Source: CAHJWH01 sp965198905 | Lineage (GTDB): Bacteria; Pseudomonadota; Alphaproteobacteria; Caulobacterales; Caulobacteraceae | Reading direction: 5' to 3' | Assembly: GCA_965198905.1 (NCBI GenBank) | Contig: OZ240678.1 | Coordinates: 3,596,001-3,660,000 of the forward strand | Length of the DNA: 64,000 nucleotides | In this document: piece after piece, positions 59,248 to 64,000 of the stretch | How positions within the stretch are numbered: position 1 is the first letter of the stretch | How the letters are laid out: every line of letters starts with the position of its first letter | The notes under the pieces: model-generated | Told to the model about the DNA's origin: nothing | What the model saw: only the letters and a program-made list of their open reading frames with translations | The model's database searches: none | Made by a program: the position numbers and the translations under genes

Positions 59248-61635
59248 TCACCCCCGCAGGCGTGCGCCCGTGGCCTTCTCGACCGCTGCGACCACCTTGG
59301 CGGACAGGGCTTCGATATCGGCGTCGGTGAGCGTCTTCTCCCGGGGCTGGATAGCGACTTCCAGCGCTACCGACTTGGAGCCCTCCACGATCCCGGCGCC
59401 CTCGTAGACGTCGAAAACCCGCACGCCCGAGATCAGGGCCTTGTCCACCCCGGCGGCGGCCCTGACCAGATCGCCGGCCAGACGCTCCCGATCGACCACG
59501 AAGGCGAAGTCGCGCGAGAGCGGCGTTAACGAGGGAAGATCGAGCGCGCCTCGTGTCCGCGCGGCCGATGGCTTCGGCTCGGGCAGGGCTTCGAGCCAGA
59601 GCTCGAAGGCGTAGACCGGGCCGTCGATGTCCAGGGCCTTGAGGACGCGGGGGTGCAGCGCGCCCACCTCGGCCAGCACCGCCTTCGGCCCAAGCTGAAC
59701 CCGGGCTGAGCGGCCCGGATGCCACCAGGGCGAGGCCGAGCCCTGCGAGACCTGCAGGGACCCGACGGGCGCGCCAAGTTCCTCCAGCAGCGCCATCAGC
59801 TCGCCCTTCAGGGTGAACACGCCGGCGTCGGGGGCGCTTTGCCAGCTTCGGGCGGCGTAGGGCGCCAGGAGCGCGCCCACGGCGGTCCGCTGGCCCTTGG
59901 GGGTGTCATCGGCGAACACCGGCCCCACCTCGAACAGCGCGCAGTCGGCTTGGCCCCGCGCCGCATTGCGGGCCGCCGCCTGGATCAACCCGGGCAGGAC
60001 GGAGGGGCGCATGCAGTCCAACTCCGACGCGATCGGGTTGGACAGCACCAGGGCGTCAGCGCCGCCGCCGAACATCTGTGCGAGCGCCCGGGAGGTGAAC
60101 GACCAGCCCAGCGTCTCGGCATAACCCATGGCGGCCAGGCTCGATCGGGCGGTCCTGACCCTGGCCTGGCGTGCGGTGACGACGCCGCCGACGAGGGGCG
60201 AGGCGTCCGGCAGGGGCGTCGAGGGCAGGGCGGCCAGGCCCTGGATGCGGGCGACCTCCTCCACCAGGTCCGCCGGGCCGTCCACGTCGCGCCGCCAGCT
60301 CGGCGCCTGCACGCGGAGGTGCGCGCTCCGCTCGACCTGGAAGCCGAGACGTTCGAGGATTTCGACCACGCGGCGGGGCTCGACCTCCAACCCGGTCAAG
60401 CGCTGCACCTGGGTGGGGTCGAAATCCATCGGCGCGGCCTGCGGCGGCAGGTCGCCCTCAAATACCGGGATAGAGGGCTCGCCGCCGCAGAGCTCCAGGA
60501 TCATGCGCGTCGCCAGCTCCAGGCCGGGCACCACGAAGCCGGGATCGACGCCCCGGGCGAAGCGGTACTGGGCGTCCGAGAACAGCGAGAGCTCCCGGCC
60601 CGTCTGAGCGGTCCGAAGGGGGTCGAACCAGGCGGCCTCGAGGAAGACCTCGGTGGTCGCCTCGGACACGCCGGTGGAGACCCCGCCCATCACGCCGGCG
60701 AGGTCCACCACGCCGCTCTGGTCGGCGATCACCGTCATTTCGGGCGTGAGCGGGTAGGTGCGCCCGTCCAGCGCCTCGATATGCTCGCCTTGGTGGGCGA
60801 GGCGCACGGTCAAGGTGTCGCCGGTGATCCGGGCGGCGTCGTAGACGTGCAGGGGACGGTCGCGGTCGTAGGACAGAAAGTTGGTCACATCGACCAAGGC
60901 GCTGATCGAGCGAAGGCCGATGGCGCGCAACCTCGCCTGCAGCCACGGGGGTGACGGGCCGTTGCGGACGCCGCGAATCAGCCGGCCGGCGAACAGCGGA
61001 CAGGCCGATCGATCCTCCAGCACCACCTTGATCGGGCATGGGAAGAGGCCGGCCACCGGTTCGATCGCCTCGATTTTCAGCGCGCCGAGGCCGACCGCGG
61101 ATAGGTCCCGGGCGATGCCGTCGACGCCCAGCCAGTCGGGCCGGTTCGGCGTCACCTCGAAATCGATCACCGGGTCGGCGTCGAAGACCGAGGCGGCGGG
61201 CGTTCCCACCGCCAGGCCGTCGTCCAGCTCCAGGATGCCGTCGCCGTCTTCGGAAACCTCCAGCTCGCGCGCCGAGCAGAGCATCCCGTTAGACACGACC
61301 CCGCGCACGGGCCGCGCCTCCAGGGTGACGCCGCTTCCCGGCACATAGGCGCCGAGGGGCGCGTAGATGGTGGTCAGCCCGGCCCGAGCATTCGGTGCGC
61401 CGCAGACGATCTCCTTATGGCCGTCCACCGTGTCGACCTGGCAGACCCGGAGACGGTCGGCGTTCGGGTGCTGCGTCGCCTCGACAATTTTGGCCACCGA
61501 GAAGGGCGCGAGCTTGGCCGACGGGTCGAGCACGTGCTCGACCTCCAGACCCGCGGCGGTCATGGCCTCCACGATCTCGCCAAGCGACGCGGAGGTGTCC
61601 AGGTGGTCCTTCAGCCAGGACAGGGTGAACTTCAT
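59248..61635 (-). CDS. pheT: Phenylalanine-tRNA ligase beta subunit
   Basis: This 795-residue subunit binds tRNA-Phe and edits mischarged tyrosine. In order it has an N-terminal tRNA-binding/OB domain (residues about 39-150, VAKIVEATQHPNADRLRVCQVD), the B3/B4 editing domain, B5 (PSIPVFEGDLPPQAAPMDFDPTQVQRLTGLEVEP) and the catalytic-like domain, ending in the ferredoxin-fold anticodon domain (DLPSLTPLSRDFAFVVDRE...GARLRG). Length is normal. pheS, often directly upstream, is not in the window. Confidence 0.97.
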   Translation of the reverse strand: MKFTLSWLKDHLDTSASLGEIVEAMTAAGLEVEHVLDPSAKLAPFSVAKIVEATQHPNADRLRVCQVDTVDGHKEIVCGAPNARAGLTTIYAPLGAYVPGSGVTLEARPVRGVVSNGMLCSARELEVSEDGDGILELDDGLAVGTPAASVFDADPVIDFEVTPNRPDWLGVDGIARDLSAVGLGALKIEAIEPVAGLFPCPIKVVLEDRSACPLFAGRLIRGVRNGPSPPWLQARLRAIGLRSISALVDVTNFLSYDRDRPLHVYDAARITGDTLTVRLAHQGEHIEALDGRTYPLTPEMTVIADQSGVVDLAGVMGGVSTGVSEATTEVFLEAAWFDPLRTAQTGRELSLFSDAQYRFARGVDPGFVVPGLELATRMILELCGGEPSIPVFEGDLPPQAAPMDFDPTQVQRLTGLEVEPRRVVEILERLGFQVERSAHLRVQAPSWRRDVDGPADLVEEVARIQGLAALPSTPLPDASPLVGGVVTARQARVRTARSSLAAMGYAETLGWSFTSRALAQMFGGGADALVLSNPIASELDCMRPSVLPGLIQAAARNAARGQADCALFEVGPVFADDTPKGQRTAVGALLAPYAARSWQSAPDAGVFTLKGELMALLEELGAPVGSLQVSQGSASPWWHPGRSARVQLGPKAVLAEVGALHPRVLKALDIDGPVYAFELWLEALPEPKPSAARTRGALDLPSLTPLSRDFAFVVDRERLAGDLVRAAAGVDKALISGVRVFDVYEGAGIVEGSKSVALEVAIQPREKTLTDADIEALSAKVVAAVEKATGARLRG

Positions 61636-61693
61636 CGGCGTGCGGTCTCTGGTGCGGCGGCTCCGCCTGAGGCGGGAAGCGCGCCTTCTAGCC

Positions 61694-62533
61694 TTATCCC
61701 CACGGCCCGGCGAGCCCTGCGCGAGTCTCCGCGCTCAGGGCCGGCGAGGGGCCTGAGGTCCTCAAGGTCTTGTACAGGTAGGCGTACAGTCCGCAGAACA
61801 GGGGGATCTCGATGAAGGCGTTCACGACAGCCGACAGGATGGCGAAGCCGGCCTGAAGCGCTGGATAGTGCTGCGAGGCGCCCAGCAGGGCGGTCAGCAC
61901 GAGGGTGGGCGCGAGCAGGATGAGCAGGGCCGCGAAGATCGGCCACCAGAGGCCGGAGGTGAGCTTCCAGGTGCTGAACACCTGGATGCGCCGGTTCGAA
62001 ATCGTCGCTGCCGGGTAGAGGCAGACCCGCACCGCGACCCACAGGAGCGCTGCGGCGAACACCATGATCAGCAACGAAAGCATCAGCTGCACATCCGGCG
62101 GCAGATGGGCCGCGTTGGAGGGGACGGCGGTCTGGCCATGCACCGCCACCACCAGGGTGATGGTGAAGATGAAGGCCAGCAGCAGCATGAACAGGATGGC
62201 CAGCACGAAGAACAAGCTCAGCAAGGCTATGGCGCCCAGCAGCCGCAGCTCGGGTCGGCCGAACTGGAAACCCTGCCGCCCGATCTGGAAATCCGGGTCG
62301 CCCCGATGCTCGTCGACGAAGGCCAGGCGCAGCAGGGCCGCGTTGGCCATCAGGCTGCCGAGCAGTCCGGCCACAGCGCTCAATACGCCCCTCGCCCAGC
62401 CGCCGCCCGCCATATCCGCCGCGATATTGAGCAGCGCGACCAGGGCCAGAACGCCGGCGACGCGCGGGACGCTGGCGCGCGCAAATACGATCGCTGCGCG
62501 CGCGGCCTCCAGCACCGGGACCCTGGTCGCCAT
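61694..62533 (-). CDS. Multi-pass membrane protein of unknown function
   Basis: This 279-residue protein has about six hydrophobic helices (near 31-50, 90-125, 145-175, 185-235 region) and a loop FQIGRQGFQFGRPELRLLG. It resembles glycerophosphoryl-diester-phosphodiesterase-like membrane domains only loosely. ATG 62533 has GGGGGA upstream with six bases spacing. It lies upstream of pheT on the same strand with a 58-bp gap and is divergent from trmFO. Confidence 0.7.
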   Translation of the reverse strand: MATRVPVLEAARAAIVFARASVPRVAGVLALVALLNIAADMAGGGWARGVLSAVAGLLGSLMANAALLRLAFVDEHRGDPDFQIGRQGFQFGRPELRLLGAIALLSLFFVLAILFMLLLAFIFTITLVVAVHGQTAVPSNAAHLPPDVQLMLSLLIMVFAAALLWVAVRVCLYPAATISNRRIQVFSTWKLTSGLWWPIFAALLILLAPTLVLTALLGASQHYPALQAGFAILSAVVNAFIEIPLFCGLYAYLYKTLRTSGPSPALSAETRAGLAGPWG

Positions 62534-62655
62534 CCTCATTCCCCCTGCGCCCCGCAATCGTCGGACGCGCGTTCAAACCTGCTTTCTCCTGGCGAGTCAC
62601 GCAGACACACCGCAAGCGATTTCCGCCGTGAGCGCCAGGCTGTAAGGACACGCGG

Positions 62656-64000
62656 ATGTCCGATGCTCCCGACGCCAAGCCCATCCACGTGATTGGGGCC
62701 GGCCTGGCCGGTTCCGAGGCCGCCTGGCAGATCGCCGAAGCCGGTGCGCAGGTCGTGCTGCACGAGATGCGTCCAGTGCGCATGACGCCCGCGCACCAGA
62801 CCGGCGGCTTTGCGGAGCTGGTCTGCTCCAACTCCTTCCGCTCCGACGACTGGGCCTACAATGCGGTGGGCTTGCTGCACGCTGAAATGCGGGCCTGCGG
62901 ATCACTGATCCTCTCGGCCGCCGATCGCCATCAGGTGCCGGCGGGCGGGGCGCTTGCGGTGGATCGCGACGGCTTCTCAGCCGAGGTGACCGCACGACTC
63001 CGCGCTCATCCCAGGGTCAGCCTCGTCCCCGGCGAGGTGGCGGGCCTGCCGCCCGCGGAGTGGGACAACGTGGTGATCGCCACCGGCCCCCTGACCTCTG
63101 AGGCCATGAGCCGGGCGATCCTGGAGCTGACCGGGGAGGGGGCGCTGGCCTTCTTCGACGCCATCGCGCCGATCGTCTACGCCGACAGCATCGACATGGA
63201 CGTAGCCTGGCGGCAGTCCCGCTACGACAAGGAAGGCCCCGGAGGCGACAAGGCGGCCTACATCAACTGCCCGATGGACAAGGCCCAATACGAGGCCTTC
63301 ATCCAGGCGCTGCTGGACGGGCCGAAGGCGGAGTTCAAGGACTGGGAGCGCGACACCCCCTATTTCGACGGCTGCCTGCCGATCGAGGTGATGGCGGAGC
63401 GTGGGCCCGAGACGCTTCGCTTCGGACCGATGAAGCCCGTGGGGCTGACCAACCCAAACCGTCCCGACAAGCCTTACGCCGTGGTGCAGCTGCGCCAGGA
63501 CAATGCGCTCGGCACACTCTACAACTTGGTCGGCTTTCAGACCAAGTTGAAGCACACGGTGCAGGCGGAGGTGTTCCGCACCATCCCTGCGCTGGAGAAC
63601 GCCCGCTTCGCGCGGCTCGGCGGCCTGCACCGCAACACCTTCCTGAACTCGCCCCGTCTGCTGGACGCCCGGTTGCGGCTGCATGCGGCGCCGCGCTTGC
63701 GCTTCGCCGGCCAGATCACGGGCGTGGAGGGCTATGTCGAAAGCGCCGCCATGGGTCTGATGGCCGGGCGCTTCGCGGCTGCGGACAGACGGGGCGAGCG
63801 GCTGTCGCCGCCGCCGGCCGAAACCGCCCTGGGCGCCCTGCTCGCCCACGTGGTCGGCGGTCACTTGGCCGAGGAGCAGGGCAAGTCGCGCTCGTTCCAG
63901 CCCATGAACATCAATTACGGGCTGTTGCCGATCCTGCCTGACCCGCCCCGTTGCGACGCAGAGGGGCGGCGCATCCCACCCAAGGACCGTGGTCGCGCCA
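62656..64000 (+). CDS. trmFO: Methylenetetrahydrofolate-tRNA-(uracil-5-)-methyltransferase, 3' end missing
   Basis: This is the first 448 codons of a flavin enzyme that makes m5U54 in the T loop of tRNA using methylene-THF. The FAD loop is HVIGAGLAGSEAAWQIAEAG; the family hallmark CSNSFRSDD follows, then INCPMDKAQYEAFIQALL, TPYFDGCLPIEVMAERG, FGPMKPVGL, LYNLVGFQTKLKH and GQITGVEGYVESAAMGLMAG. The frame runs past the window end, so the last residues are missing. AAGGA lies just upstream of ATG 62656. Divergent from the membrane-protein gene. Confidence 0.95.
   Translation, partial: MSDAPDAKPIHVIGAGLAGSEAAWQIAEAGAQVVLHEMRPVRMTPAHQTGGFAELVCSNSFRSDDWAYNAVGLLHAEMRACGSLILSAADRHQVPAGGALAVDRDGFSAEVTARLRAHPRVSLVPGEVAGLPPAEWDNVVIATGPLTSEAMSRAILELTGEGALAFFDAIAPIVYADSIDMDVAWRQSRYDKEGPGGDKAAYINCPMDKAQYEAFIQALLDGPKAEFKDWERDTPYFDGCLPIEVMAERGPETLRFGPMKPVGLTNPNRPDKPYAVVQLRQDNALGTLYNLVGFQTKLKHTVQAEVFRTIPALENARFARLGGLHRNTFLNSPRLLDARLRLHAAPRLRFAGQITGVEGYVESAAMGLMAGRFAAADRRGERLSPPPAETALGALLAHVVGGHLAEEQGKSRSFQPMNINYGLLPILPDPPRCDAEGRRIPPKDRGRA

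Noticed and set aside
59719..60954. Long plus-strand ORF (411 codons) opposite pheT
   Set aside because: Same reason: mirror frame of a certain gene.

Overview
The window is one contiguous piece of a GC-rich alphaproteobacterial chromosome, most likely Caulobacterales (Caulobacter/Phenylobacterium type). I infer this from the gene complement (CobS with a J-domain neighbour, MutA/MutB, a PhoR-PhoU-PhoB block, NodT-type efflux lipoprotein, DUF2093), the very high GC of most genes, frequent ATGA-type overlaps and palindromic intergenic repeats. No rRNA, CRISPR or prophage was seen. About 60 protein genes, one tRNA-Leu and one insertion-sequence remnant are supported. The first gene (methyltransferase) and the last (trmFO) run off the window ends.

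Layout. 1-4.1 kb: RNA/small-molecule methyltransferases, a PLP dehydratase and a 2OG-Fe(II) oxygenase-like gene. 4.4-5.8 kb: lipoamide dehydrogenase. 6-11.3 kb: a four-gene operon with an outer-membrane lipoprotein, an EmrA-like adaptor, an EmrB-like transporter and a 2OG-Fe(II) oxygenase, behind a palindromic operator but without an adjacent repressor gene. 11.3-12.5 kb: tRNA-Leu(UAA) and a secreted protein. 12.5-17.6 kb: a divergent cluster of acyl carrier protein, AMP-forming ligase and short-chain dehydrogenase on one side, and a GNAT-like transferase and a thiamine-diphosphate enzyme on the other; it looks like a small undescribed biosynthetic locus. 17.7-19.8 kb: purC-purS-purQ with a VapD-type gene and a 67-residue partner inserted between purS and purQ by overlapping start/stop codons; the vapD copy carries a frameshift. 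20-23.3 kb: YraQ-type permease, BolA, J-domain protein, CobS. 23.4-27.4 kb: methylmalonyl-CoA mutase, with an unknown 139-residue gene coupled between mutA and mutB. 27.6-30.9 kb: XseA, DUF2093, a receiver protein and an EEP-family phosphatase/nuclease.

30.9-33.3 kb holds a galM and family-1 glycosidase pair, the glycosidase visibly poorer in GC than its neighbours. 34-37.1 kb is phoR-phoU-phoB with a Pho box before phoU and no pst transporter genes. An IS1182-type transposase remnant follows, and then a 1220-residue filamentous-haemagglutinin-like exoprotein with two GLUG repeat blocks. 42.8-53.7 kb carries housekeeping and accessory metabolism (MazG, fatty-acid hydroxylase, ankyrin protein, S9 peptidase, cupin, EthD, amino-acid permease, 2'-5' RNA ligase-like, threonine aldolase, MFS, GNAT). 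53.8-55.4 kb is an ECF sigma factor between two membrane-protein genes. 55.5-59.2 kb is the conserved yfgM-like/bamB/der set for outer-membrane assembly and ribosome maturation, followed by pheT, a membrane protein and trmFO.

Family assignments come from reading motifs in the translations; no database search was possible.
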